From Algorimicrobium hallyeonense (GTDB taxonomy: Bacteria; Bacteroidota; Bacteroidia; Flavobacteriales; Flavobacteriaceae): DNA of 64,000 nt. The stretch covers positions 62,001 through 126,000 of the forward strand of contig NZ_JBHSLA010000003.1 of assembly GCF_042657385.1 (NCBI RefSeq), in the 5' to 3' direction. The notes under the pieces are model-generated. The model saw only the letters and a program-made list of their open reading frames with translations. It did not search any database and was not told the DNA's origin. Positions 17,837 through 25,375 of the stretch are shown in pieces. Every line of letters begins with the position of its first letter. The first letter of the stretch is position 1. The translations under genes were made by a program, and so were the position numbers.

Positions 17837-18532
17837 TTAGTTAGCCTTACGCTCCCTAATATAAGCATCCAATTCCTTACCATATTTAGACGCCTTAATT
17901 TCTGGTGTTAACGCGTTATTAATCGTGTCTAACCATTTTATTTGCGCATCATAAATTTCAGTTAAAGCTACGTAAGGTGCTACATCACTGTCTTTGTTTT
18001 GAATAGCAAAATTAACGGTATATAAATACTTACTTTTAAGGAGATTCTCATAAGCTTTCATATTGGTAGCCATTAAAGTAGAATCATTTTGAGTTTTAGC
18101 ATCTATTTCAGCTTTAATTAATTCCAGATTTTTATCGTTATAACGATCCATCATTTTTAAATAAGTTTCAAAAATGACTTGCTGCTTGGAACCTTTAATT
18201 TCCGGATTTAATTCGAAGTTTTTTAATGTGGTGTTAATTTCTGTCATACCTTTATCAGCAAAAAAAGGGATTTTGCCATAAGCATCTTCATTCGTTTTAT
18301 TTAAATGCAGAAAGAATACTTCAGGAGATTCTAAATCCGCATGAAGTTCAAAAGTAGATTCGCCATTAATGGTTAAAGAGTCTACTGAAATTAAAGTTGA
18401 ATCTTGAATTTTCTGTAGGTATAAAGTGCCTTTTTTTAAATCTTTAATGTTTCCTTTTACGATTAAATCATGTTGGTCTTTTCCACAAGAAACTAACAAT
18501 AAAAGTCCTAATACTATAAATGAATGCTTCAT
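17837..18532 (-). CDS. DUF4369-type lipoprotein
   Basis: The 231-aa protein starts with a lipoprotein signal (MKHSFIVLGLLLLVSCGK, lipidated Cys16). An N-terminal beta domain follows of the DUF4369 kind found before thioredoxin domains in Bacteroidota (IVKGNIKDLKKGTLYLQKI, TFELHADLESPEVFFLHL). The second half is helical and has no CxxC, so it is not a thiol-disulfide protein. It is probably anchored in the envelope. Function is unknown. Confidence 0.75.
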   Translation of the reverse strand: MKHSFIVLGLLLLVSCGKDQHDLIVKGNIKDLKKGTLYLQKIQDSTLISVDSLTINGESTFELHADLESPEVFFLHLNKTNEDAYGKIPFFADKGMTEINTTLKNFELNPEIKGSKQQVIFETYLKMMDRYNDKNLELIKAEIDAKTQNDSTLMATNMKAYENLLKSKYLYTVNFAIQNKDSDVAPYVALTEIYDAQIKWLDTINNALTPEIKASKYGKELDAYIRERKAN

Positions 18533-18583
18533 TGGTTATTTTGAATTTTAGGGCGCAAATATCTTATAATTATTGTTTAAATA

Positions 18584-19891
18584 CTAACCAACGGCTGCTA
18601 ATCGCATTAAAATTGTACAACCAATTGCCGCAATAGTTCCAATAGCATACCCAAACACAGCTAGCAAAACGCCAACTGTAGCTAAAGATGGGTGAAAAGC
18701 CGAAGCTACAATAGGAGCAGAAGCTGCACCACCAACATTGGCTTGACTTCCTACGGCTAAAAAGAAGTAAGGTGCTCTAATAATTTTGGCCACGATAATC
18801 AATAATATGGCATGGATACTCATCCAAATTAAACCAACAGCAATTAGTCCTGGATTATCAAAAATTGATGCTAAATCTATTTTCATACCTATGGAAGCCA
18901 CTAGAATATAAATAAATACAGAACCAAATTTGCTGGCTCCAGCACCTTCGTAGTTTTTTGCTTTTGTAAAAGACAACAAAATGGCTATTAAAGTGGCAAT
19001 ACTAATCATCCAGAAAAATTGTGAATCTAAAAATGTAAACGTATTTCTCAAAGTATTAGACTCAATACCGCTAACCACATCACTGAAAAATGGTGCAAGA
19101 AAGTTTGCGCCAATATGAGCAATACTTACAGTTCCAAATGCAATAGCTACAATAATCATTATATCCGTTAATGATGGATTACGATTAACACTTTTAGAAA
19201 ATGATGTAACTTTTTCTTTTAAAGCCTCTATAGCTGAATTGTCTGCACGTAACCATTTGTCTATAGCTTTAGAACGCCCAATACCAATTAAAATAATGGC
19301 CATCCATATATTGGCAACCACAATATCCACAAATACCATTTTTCCATATTCTGATTGGTTGTATTGGTATATTTCTAACATGGCCGTTTGGTTGGCACCA
19401 CCACCAATCCAGCTTCCTGCCAGTGTTGATAAACCTCTCCAAACTGCATCTGGTCCAGCTCCTCCTACGGTTTCAGGCGAGACCAAAGATATTAGTAGGA
19501 TTGCAATTGGACCGCCAATTACAATACCTAATGTTCCAGATAAAAACATAACTAATGCCTTCCAACCTAAATTAAATACGGCTTTTAAATCAATGCTTAA
19601 TGTCATTAATACCAAGGCTGCAGGTAGTAAATACCGACTCGCCATATAGTATAAACTGGTACTTTCTTTTGTTATTTCGCCGGCTTCGTTGACGGTTTCC
19701 CATTCCGGGGCAATAAGTCCAGAAGTTGTTAATACAGCAGGTAGCATGTATGCCATAAATAAACCTGGTACTATTTTGTAGAATTTAGGCCAAAAACCTG
19801 TTTTTATAGATTCCGTGTAAAAAATGAATCCGAGTGTGAGCATTAAAAGTCCAAAGACAATTGTGTCATTCGTAAAAAGTGGTTCTTGCAT
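18584..19891 (-). CDS. DUF819 family integral membrane protein
   Basis: The 435-aa protein has about 10-11 hydrophobic helices. Glycine-rich segments (SWIGGGANQTAM, GSQANVGGAASAPIVA) are characteristic of DUF819 (YjcL-like), which resembles sodium-coupled transporters in overall plan. Substrate is unknown. The ATG start precedes a hydrophobic first helix. It stands alone, with a terminator-bounded operon on its upstream side. Confidence 0.85.
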   Translation of the reverse strand: MQEPLFTNDTIVFGLLMLTLGFIFYTESIKTGFWPKFYKIVPGLFMAYMLPAVLTTSGLIAPEWETVNEAGEITKESTSLYYMASRYLLPAALVLMTLSIDLKAVFNLGWKALVMFLSGTLGIVIGGPIAILLISLVSPETVGGAGPDAVWRGLSTLAGSWIGGGANQTAMLEIYQYNQSEYGKMVFVDIVVANIWMAIILIGIGRSKAIDKWLRADNSAIEALKEKVTSFSKSVNRNPSLTDIMIIVAIAFGTVSIAHIGANFLAPFFSDVVSGIESNTLRNTFTFLDSQFFWMISIATLIAILLSFTKAKNYEGAGASKFGSVFIYILVASIGMKIDLASIFDNPGLIAVGLIWMSIHAILLIIVAKIIRAPYFFLAVGSQANVGGAASAPIVASAFHPSLATVGVLLAVFGYAIGTIAAIGCTILMRLAAVG

Positions 19892-19939
19892 GGTTGCTTA
19901 TTATTTTGTGCTGCAAAATACCAAAATAAACGGGTTAAA

Positions 19940-19964
19940 AAAAGCGACTTTAGGAGTCGCTTTT
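19940..19964 (-). terminator. Terminator of the SPFH operon
   Basis: GCGACT (19944-19949) and AGTCGC (19955-19960), flanked by A and T runs, form an intrinsic terminator. It overlaps the stop codon of the ribbon-helix-helix gene. Read on the minus strand, seven T residues follow the stem. Confidence 0.75.
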
Positions 19965-20135
19965 ATTTGAAGTATTTTTTTTCGATTTTGGCAATCTATT
20001 ATTTTCTTTTAAGTATTGCATAAGCATCCACTCAATTTGGCCATTGGTGCTCCTAAACTCGTCGGAAGCCCATTTCTCAACGGCTTTGAGCATCTCTTCA
20101 TTCATTCGTAATGCAAAAGCTTTTTTCTTGGACAT
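19950..20135 (-). CDS. Arc-type ribbon-helix-helix DNA-binding protein
   Basis: The 61-aa protein opens with SKKKAFALRMNEEMLKAVEKWASDEFRSTNGQIEWMLMQYL. This is the ribbon-helix-helix plan: a basic beta strand (KAFALRM) followed by two helices. Members bind palindromic operators as dimers and often regulate their own operon. It is the last gene of a minus-strand operon, 1 nt behind the hydrolase gene. A perfect palindrome at the operon promoter (22174-22194) is a candidate target. Confidence 0.8.
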   Translation of the reverse strand: MSKKKAFALRMNEEMLKAVEKWASDEFRSTNGQIEWMLMQYLKENNRLPKSKKNTSNKSDS

Positions 20136-20136
20136 G

Positions 20137-21069
20137 CTATTTTTTTATAAATGTTTCAAGGGTGTTTATTAATGTTTCCGATAGTGGATAATCTGGTGAT
20201 TTATAGGATTTCTCATTGTCTTCATCCTTTTCAATGTGTTTTAACACATGATTCATATTGGGAATAATGACTAATTCCGACTTTGGATTTGCTTGATGTA
20301 AGGCTTCAGCATCGCTTTCAAAAACCTGTAAATCTTTATCCCCATTTAAAATTAAAATAGGTATAGATAGTTTTTTTAATTCTTCGGAAGGATTATAAAT
20401 CATCCATGTCTTAAAAAAACCTTGATTTGGTTTTACAAAAATAGCTGCTAATTCTGAGTCTACGTTTTCTATACTTCCCGTTTCTCGTAATTCCTTAAAA
20501 TGCGCTTCGGTTTTAAGACCTAATGTGTCATTTTGAATTTTGAATTGTTTGGTCATAATGACATCGATAGGGTCTGCTGGACCAGCTAATGATACGTATT
20601 TGTCTACATAATCAGTTGCTAACATAGCTACTAATGAGCCTTGACTGTGCCCAATAAGTGTGATGCTAGAAAACCGCTTATCATCTTTAAAATTATTGAT
20701 GGCTATTTTAGCATCATCGGCAAAGCGAACAAAATCTAGATCTTTCATCATGAATCGTAAATTCAACCAATTGGCCGAACGTTTATCATATCTATAAAAA
20801 GCAATATTACGTTGGTTTAAGCTGTCAGCTAATTGTTTGATATAGTTGGCATTTGCCAAACCTAATTGGTTTCCATTTCGGTCTACGTTTCCCGAGCCAT
20901 GAATAAAAATAACCAAAGGCTGCTTTTTTAATTCCTTATTATAGGTTAAGGTGCCGGGAAGAATAATACTATCGTTTTTTAGCATGATGTCTTCTGAAGC
21001 AATTGTTCCTTGCGCTATGATTAATTGGCTTGCGCAAAGAAGAAGTAGCAATAAATTTATTTTTTTCAT
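20137..21069 (-). CDS. Secreted alpha/beta hydrolase
   Basis: The 310-aa protein has a signal peptide (to about IIAQG, residue 20) and an alpha/beta-hydrolase fold. IFIHGSGNVDRNGN forms the oxyanion region, GHSQGS (about residue 143) the nucleophile elbow, and LILNGDKDLQV an acidic-residue region. A final histidine lies in NMNHVLKH. It is probably a periplasmic esterase of unknown substrate. It starts 2 nt behind the DUF4177 gene and ends 1 nt before the RHH gene. A paralogue lies at 22394-23317. Confidence 0.8.
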   Translation of the reverse strand: MKKINLLLLLLCASQLIIAQGTIASEDIMLKNDSIILPGTLTYNKELKKQPLVIFIHGSGNVDRNGNQLGLANANYIKQLADSLNQRNIAFYRYDKRSANWLNLRFMMKDLDFVRFADDAKIAINNFKDDKRFSSITLIGHSQGSLVAMLATDYVDKYVSLAGPADPIDVIMTKQFKIQNDTLGLKTEAHFKELRETGSIENVDSELAAIFVKPNQGFFKTWMIYNPSEELKKLSIPILILNGDKDLQVFESDAEALHQANPKSELVIIPNMNHVLKHIEKDEDNEKSYKSPDYPLSETLINTLETFIKK

Positions 21070-21071
21070 AA

Positions 21072-21230
21072 TTATCTGTTTTTATCACGTTCAAAAACAA
21101 CACTCGTATAATTTTGAGCTATGTGGATTACACGCCAGCCTTCACGACCATATTGATTAATTAGATCTTCAAAACTTTGCATGCGGTTGCGCCAACCTAA
21201 CTGTGGTACTTCAACTTTATATTCTTTCAT
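21072..21230 (-). CDS. DUF4177 domain-containing small protein (52 aa)
   Basis: This short gene is easily missed. Its product begins MKEYKVEVPQLGWR, contains LINQYGREGWRVIHIAQN, and ends in SVVFERDKNR. A start MKEYKV, a middle LN-x-x-G-x-EGW-x-V and an end -VFxR are the DUF4177 pattern. The family is of unknown role and often occurs near SPFH proteins or regulators. It lies 67 nt behind the SPFH gene and its stop is 2 nt before the hydrolase start, so it belongs to the operon. Confidence 0.8.
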   Translation of the reverse strand: MKEYKVEVPQLGWRNRMQSFEDLINQYGREGWRVIHIAQNYTSVVFERDKNR

Positions 21231-21297
21231 AAGGAATTAGAGTTCTTGAAATTAATTTGTAATGATTGAAAATGCTCTTTTTTAATTGAAGTAGGCT

Positions 21298-22158
21298 TTA
21301 CATGTTTAATGTGCCAGCGTTTACAATTGGAGAAGCATCTTTATCACCACATAAAACAACCATTAAATTACTAACCATAGCCGCTTTACGTTCATCATCT
21401 AAATGGACAATGTCTTTCTTGCTTAATTCATCTAAAGCCATTTCAACCATGCTTACAGCGCCTTCCACAATTTTATGTCTTGCTGCAACAATAGCCGTTG
21501 CTTGCTGACGTTTTAACATGGCATTAGCAATTTCTTGGGCGTAGGCTAAATAACCAATTCTTGCTTCCAATACTTCAATACCTGCAATAGACAAACGCTC
21601 GTCTATTTCTTTTTCTAAAGCTACGCTGACTTCATTTAAACTAGAGCGCAAGGTAATATCTTCGTCCAAACCTTCGTCCGCAAAATTGTCATACGGATAC
21701 ATACTGGCTAGTTTTCTTACCGCTGCATCGGTTTGTACACGGACAAAATTTTCATAATTATCCACATCAAAGGCAGCTTTGTAGGTATTTTGAACACGCC
21801 ACACTAAAATGGTGCTAATCATGACAGGGTTTCCGAGTTTATCGTTGACTTTCAGCCTTTCACTGTCAAAATTACTCGCACGTAATGATATTTTTTTCTT
21901 GGTATAAAATGGATTCGTCCAATAAAATCCATTGTCCTTAATGGTGCCAACATATTTTCCAAACAATAGTAAAACGCGAGAACCATTAGGCTGTACCATA
22001 ATAAAGCCAGGCGCAATAAATAATGCCAACACAACAACGGCAATGTAGGCTGGGTTTTCAGTGGTAATAGCGGTGGCAATGCTTCCAAAAAATAATGCAA
22101 GGAATACAAATAGCATTAAGTAGCCGTTTGCAGGTGATATAATTTTCTCTTCTTTCAT
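21298..22158 (-). CDS. SPFH (stomatin/prohibitin-like) membrane protein
   Basis: The 286-aa protein has two N-terminal membrane helices (about residues 10-30 and 36-54). An SPFH/Band 7 domain follows, recognisable from GVLLL-type strand FIMVQPNGSRVLLLFGKYVGTIKDNGFYWTNPF and later VALEKEIDERLSIAGIEVLEARIGYLAYA. A helical region with AMLKRQQATAIVAARHKIVEGA precedes the C-terminus. Such proteins form oligomeric scaffolds in the inner membrane. It heads the operon with DUF4177, hydrolase and RHH genes. The function of this set is unknown. Confidence 0.88.
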   Translation of the reverse strand: MKEEKIISPANGYLMLFVFLALFFGSIATAITTENPAYIAVVVLALFIAPGFIMVQPNGSRVLLLFGKYVGTIKDNGFYWTNPFYTKKKISLRASNFDSERLKVNDKLGNPVMISTILVWRVQNTYKAAFDVDNYENFVRVQTDAAVRKLASMYPYDNFADEGLDEDITLRSSLNEVSVALEKEIDERLSIAGIEVLEARIGYLAYAQEIANAMLKRQQATAIVAARHKIVEGAVSMVEMALDELSKKDIVHLDDERKAAMVSNLMVVLCGDKDASPIVNAGTLNM

Positions 22159-22173
22159 GATTAGTTATTTATT

Positions 22174-22194
22174 ATGATATTAAATTGATATCAT
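22174..22194. promoter_or_regulatory. Perfect palindrome at the SPFH operon promoter (possible operator)
   Basis: ATGATAT (22174-22180) and ATATCAT (22188-22194) are exact inverted repeats with a 7-bp spacer. The site begins 16 nt before the SPFH start and abuts the -7 motif, so a bound protein would block transcription. The RHH protein at the end of the operon is the obvious candidate binder. That link is inference. Confidence 0.5.
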
Positions 22195-22224
22195 AAAGAT
22201 ATGTATAAATTTATTAGCACGCAA
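22194..22224 (-). promoter_or_regulatory. Promoter of the SPFH operon
   Basis: On the minus strand, TTG (22222-22224) and TATCTTTA (22194-22201) are separated by 20 nt. This is close to the TTG/TAnnTTTG consensus with one mismatch in the -7 element. It lies 36 nt before the SPFH start codon. Confidence 0.5.
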
Positions 22225-22232
22225 CTCACTTT

Positions 22233-22248
22233 TGGCACGACTATTGAA
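22233..22248 (+). promoter_or_regulatory. Sigma54-like promoter for a non-coding unit
   Basis: TGGCACG-N4-TTGAA has the GG of the -24 element and the -12 position at the exact sigma54 spacing (12 nt from the first G to the second-element G). It differs from TTGC by one base. No ORF follows within 140 nt, but a hairpin and a terminator do. The activity is inferred. Confidence 0.4.
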
Positions 22249-22257
22249 ATACAATTA

Positions 22258-22375
22258 GTGTTATTGTAACTTAACTTTAATTGGAGTGTGGTTACTCCAA
22301 TTAAAAACAATAACATTTCATATTTTTGGTTGGTTAGTAAGGAAAGCACTCTTTTTAGAGTGCTTTCTTTTTTTT
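22258..22375 (+). ncRNA. Candidate small RNA between the two hydrolase loci
   Basis: The stretch starts about 12 nt behind the sigma54-like promoter and has no usable ORF. It contains a perfect 12-bp hairpin (22276-22305, six-base loop GTGGTT). It ends in a strong plus-strand terminator: GAAAGCACTC and GAGTGCTTTC at 22342-22367, then eight T. The terminator has its long T-run on the plus strand only, although the flanking hydrolase gene is on the minus strand. It could alternatively be an untranslated tail, but no plus-strand gene lies upstream. Confidence 0.4.
22342..22375 (+). terminator. Intrinsic terminator
   Basis: The 10-bp stem GAAAGCACTC/GAGTGCTTTC has a six-base loop and an eight-T tail on the plus strand. 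On the minus strand the tail is interrupted (TTTCCTT), so it would serve the minus-strand hydrolase gene only weakly. Confidence 0.75.
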
Positions 22376-22393
22376 AACAGGAAGTAATGTGTG

Positions 22394-23317
22394 TTATTTT
22401 ATGAACGCCGTAAGTGTTTCAATAAGTTCTGGAGCTAATGGTCTGAAGGATTCATTGTAAGATTTTGAGTTTTCTAGATCGCCACCTTCAATAATGAATA
22501 ACACATGATTCATATTGGTGATATTTTTTAAAGTTCCTTGTTTGGCAGCATCTTGAAGTTCTTGCGCTTCCGCTAAAGAAACTTGTAAATCTTTAGTGCC
22601 ATTAATAATTAATACAGGACTATTTAGAGTTTTAATAATTTCTACAGGATGGTATTGCATCCAATTACCCATAAAGTCTTGGGTGTCTAAACTAAAGATA
22701 TTGGAGAGTGCTTGTGGAAAATCCGTTGTTGTTTTTCCAGACTTCAACACACTAAAAACACGTTCCGCATCTGGTTTTAATCCAGGAGCCGTTTGTTCAA
22801 TTTGTTCTAATATAACTTGGTCAATGCTTTTAGCAGAACCACCTAACGAAATAAGTCCTGCAATATTTTCGTCAGTAGCCAACATACCTATTAAACTACC
22901 TTGACCGTGACCTATTATATAAATAGATGCGTAATTATCTTTTTTAACAAAATAGTTTACTACATCTTTGGCATCCTTAATATAATCATCAAAAGTCAAT
23001 CGTGCATTTACACGACCTTTTAAAATTTGTTTCACAATGCGTTTATCATATCTAAAGGAACTGATGCCATTTGCAGCTAAACTATAAGCTATTTTTTTAA
23101 GGTTGTTATTTTTTTGAAAATTCTGATTTCCATTTCTATCCGTTGGACCATAATCTCCAATGATAATCGCTAAAATATTTTTACTAGCATCTTTTGGTTC
23201 TAATAGAGAACCATCAACAAAAGGTGATATTTCAATTTCTGTTTGAATGGTAGTAGGTTCTTGTGTAAATACTGGTAGTGCAAATAAAAGTGTTAAAATG
23301 GAAATAAATAATTTCAT
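22394..23317 (-). CDS. Secreted alpha/beta hydrolase (paralogue)
   Basis: The 307-aa protein has a signal peptide (LFALPVFTQ, about residue 19). It shares with the 20137-21069 protein the DRNGN segment, the SFRYDKR motif, a GHGQGS nucleophile elbow, the LIINGTKDLQV acidic region and the INMNHVL-type final histidine (here NMNHVLFI). The oxyanion region IGDYGPTDRNGN lacks the usual HG. It is probably an esterase-like envelope protein of unknown substrate and arose by duplication. It is monocistronic. Confidence 0.75.
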   Translation of the reverse strand: MKLFISILTLLFALPVFTQEPTTIQTEIEISPFVDGSLLEPKDASKNILAIIIGDYGPTDRNGNQNFQKNNNLKKIAYSLAANGISSFRYDKRIVKQILKGRVNARLTFDDYIKDAKDVVNYFVKKDNYASIYIIGHGQGSLIGMLATDENIAGLISLGGSAKSIDQVILEQIEQTAPGLKPDAERVFSVLKSGKTTTDFPQALSNIFSLDTQDFMGNWMQYHPVEIIKTLNSPVLIINGTKDLQVSLAEAQELQDAAKQGTLKNITNMNHVLFIIEGGDLENSKSYNESFRPLAPELIETLTAFIK

Positions 23318-23533
23318 AGTATAAGGATATTGAAATTGAATAATATTACGTTTATCACATACAACGTAAAATTACAATTTTTAGATATGTCTCTTTTAAA
23401 ATTTAATCTAATATTACGAATGAAAAAATGTGCGTTTCGTCGGGTAAAAATGATATTTAGTCGATAAATGTTAAAAAAAGATGTATTTCATCGAAAATAT
23501 AAGCTTTTAAACGTCGCGATTAAAAAGTAATTT

Positions 23534-23541
23534 TATATTTG
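23534..23541 (+). promoter_or_regulatory. Bacteroidota -7 promoter motif for an intergenic unit
   Basis: TATATTTG is a perfect TAnnTTTG match in a 373-bp gap between two minus-strand genes. A -33 element is not clear. It points toward the terminator at 23661-23689. Confidence 0.4.
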
Positions 23542-23547
23542 AAGTGT

Positions 23548-23689
23548 ACTAAAAGACATACTTTTTAGTTCAATGGATTAATTAATTAATATTTGCATTA
23601 TGTCGTTGATACTAGAGACCCTAAATCTAACAGCATAATAATAAAGCAAATAAAAACGAAACCGAGGTTGAGGGACCTCGGTTTTTTTT
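23548..23689 (+). ncRNA. Candidate short transcript with a 12-codon ORF
   Basis: Between the TATATTTG motif and the terminator lies a stretch of about 140 nt. It contains one tiny ORF, ATG at 23600 to TAA at 23638, encoding MSLILETLNLTA. No larger plus-strand gene is present. It could be a small RNA, a leader-peptide remnant or a very short peptide gene. The upstream part of the gap (23318-23530) is A/T-rich, with no ORF seen. Confidence 0.35.
23661..23689. terminator. Strong intrinsic terminator
   Basis: ACCGAGGT (23661-23668) and ACCTCGGT (23675-23682) enclose TGAGGG and are followed by eight T on the plus strand. It can also serve the convergent alkB gene on the minus strand. Confidence 0.85.
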
Positions 23690-23690
23690 G

Positions 23691-24290
23691 TTACACTATT
23701 TTTCGAAACGTTAAATTAATTCGTTCGCCAACATTTTTTTTAGTTTTCGGAATTTGATGAAGCCAATACTGCTGCATTTCTCCGGCCATAATAAGTAAAC
23801 TTCCGGATTCTAATAGTAGCTTATGACGTTCTGTTTTTATAGTTCGATGTTTATAATGAAAATACCTGGAAGCACCTAAACTTAACGATGCAATTATAGG
23901 ATTTATGCCTAGTTCGTTTTCATTATCCGCATGCCAACCATTGCTATCAGAACCATTTCGATACCTGTTTAGTAAAACTGTAGTAAATTTGGCATTGGCT
24001 TCGTTTTCAATATCGGTTTTAATATCCAATAATTCATCGGTAAATATTTCTGGATGCATGGTTATATTAGAATAGGAGTAGCTTTGCTTATTGTCTGCAT
24101 ATAAAGCTGTAAGCCGTGGTTGCGGATGGGTTTTGCCAAAAATTGTAATTTCATCTTGCTGCCAAGTACAGTTATCTTTAAGAGCGATAAATAAATCGCT
24201 GGCTTTTTGTGGGCTATAAAAATGAGGTACATAAATCAGTTCGGCTTGGGGTAATTTAAAAACAGTTTTATTAGAAGAAAATAAGTCCAT
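23691..24290 (-). CDS. alkB: AlkB-type 2-oxoglutarate/iron-dependent DNA repair dioxygenase
   Basis: The 199-aa protein oxidatively removes methyl groups such as 1-methyladenine and 3-methylcytosine from DNA or RNA. Iron ligands are His120, Asp122 (WHADNE) and His178. The 2-oxoglutarate-binding arginines are Arg190 and Arg196 (GERINLTFR). The segment NRYRNGSDSNGWH resembles the ALKBH2/3-like group more than E. coli AlkB. It is divergent from the dipeptidase gene, with only about 30 nt between the starts. Confidence 0.9.
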   Translation of the reverse strand: MDLFSSNKTVFKLPQAELIYVPHFYSPQKASDLFIALKDNCTWQQDEITIFGKTHPQPRLTALYADNKQSYSYSNITMHPEIFTDELLDIKTDIENEANAKFTTVLLNRYRNGSDSNGWHADNENELGINPIIASLSLGASRYFHYKHRTIKTERHKLLLESGSLLIMAGEMQQYWLHQIPKTKKNVGERINLTFRKIV

Positions 24291-24322
24291 CGCGTATTTT
24301 TTTATAAATTAGTAGAGTGATT

Positions 24323-24997
24323 ATGAAAAACAAAATACTATTATTTCTCGTCGTTGTAGTTAGCTTGGCGTTTACGCAAAAGCAAACATTGCCAAAAGGG
24401 TTTGTATATGCTGAATCTGTAATTCCTGATATTGATGTGGAATTGCGCTATTATTCCAGTAATAATTTTGTTGGTGATACCATTACAGGTTATAAAACTA
24501 ATACTTTAATTGTAACTAAACCAACAGCAGATGCTTTGAAAAAAGTTCAAGATGAATTGGCGGAACAAAATTTATGTTTACGTGTTTATGATGCCTATAG
24601 ACCACAGCGTGCTGTAAATTATTTTATAAGTTGGGCTAAAGATTTAGAGGATGTTCGTATGAAAGCATCTTTTTATCCTCAAGTAGAAAAACAGCATTTG
24701 TTTCGTGATGGTTATATCGCGTCACGGTCAGGGCATAGTCGGGGTAGCACAGTGGATTTAACTATTATTGACGCAAATACCTTAGAACCTTTGGACATGG
24801 GAAGTCCGTATGATTTTTTTGGGGAACCATCTTGGGTTGCTTATCAGAATTTATCAGAAATTCAAAAGGAAAATCGCCAACTATTGCAACGCGTTATGCA
24901 AAAGCATGGCTTCCGGAATTATCCAAAAGAATGGTGGCATTTTACCTTAAGAAATGAACCATTTCCAAATCGGTATTTTGATTTTGTCGTTGAATAG
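24323..24997 (+). CDS. D-alanyl-D-alanine dipeptidase (VanX/DdpX family)
   Basis: The 224-aa zinc peptidase cleaves D-Ala-D-Ala. Zinc ligands are His138 and Asp145 in SGHSRGSTVDL and His206 in EWWHF, with catalytic Glu203. The VanX-type arginine is in AYRPQR (Arg93). A signal peptide (residues 1-18) suggests export, so peptidoglycan turnover is more likely than glycopeptide resistance, and no vanHA genes are near. A GTG at 24317 is an alternative start. The ATG at 24323 gives the better signal peptide. Confidence 0.88.
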   Translation: MKNKILLFLVVVVSLAFTQKQTLPKGFVYAESVIPDIDVELRYYSSNNFVGDTITGYKTNTLIVTKPTADALKKVQDELAEQNLCLRVYDAYRPQRAVNYFISWAKDLEDVRMKASFYPQVEKQHLFRDGYIASRSGHSRGSTVDLTIIDANTLEPLDMGSPYDFFGEPSWVAYQNLSEIQKENRQLLQRVMQKHGFRNYPKEWWHFTLRNEPFPNRYFDFVVE

Positions 24998-25021
24998 ATA
25001 TTCAACCATTATTTTGAATAT

Positions 25022-25375
25022 TTATAAATACCACCAGGCCCAATACATCAATCCAAATTGTAGCGGAATTCGTAAAACTAAAATCCATTTGGGAATACCT
25101 GCAGATGCTTTTTGGCTAGAAAGCATATAGAAATGCACCAATAAAAATACGATTAACATAGCAATAATACCGTAAATGGCGAATGATCTTGTTCCTGGTA
25201 AACACAGAGCCAAACCCAAAATTATTTCTGCTAAACCACTAATATAAACCAGCATTTTATGGTTTGGTAAATAGCGCGGCATGATACGCATGTAGATATT
25301 AGGTTTTACAAAATGCATAACACCAGCAAGGATATACATGCCAGCCATGAGGTATACATGCCAAGGATTATTCAT
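25022..25375 (-). CDS. DoxX family membrane protein
   Basis: The protein, 117 aa from the ATG at 25375, has four hydrophobic helices. The DoxX-like segments are MAGMYILAGVMHFVKPNIY, ISGLAEIILGLALCLPGTR and HFYML. An upstream in-frame start (25402) would overlap the previous gene by 35 nt. The chosen start leaves an 8-nt overlap and looks better. It is co-transcribed with the regulatory-domain gene. Function is unknown (a general oxidoreductase-associated membrane family). Confidence 0.8.
   Translation of the reverse strand: MNNPWHVYLMAGMYILAGVMHFVKPNIYMRIMPRYLPNHKMLVYISGLAEIILGLALCLPGTRSFAIYGIIAMLIVFLLVHFYMLSSQKASAGIPKWILVLRIPLQFGLMYWAWWYL

Noticed and set aside
24323..24997. VanX-family gene considered as glycopeptide resistance
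   Set aside because: No vanH, vanA or vanRS genes are near, and a signal peptide places the protein outside the cytoplasm, unlike VanX in resistance clusters.
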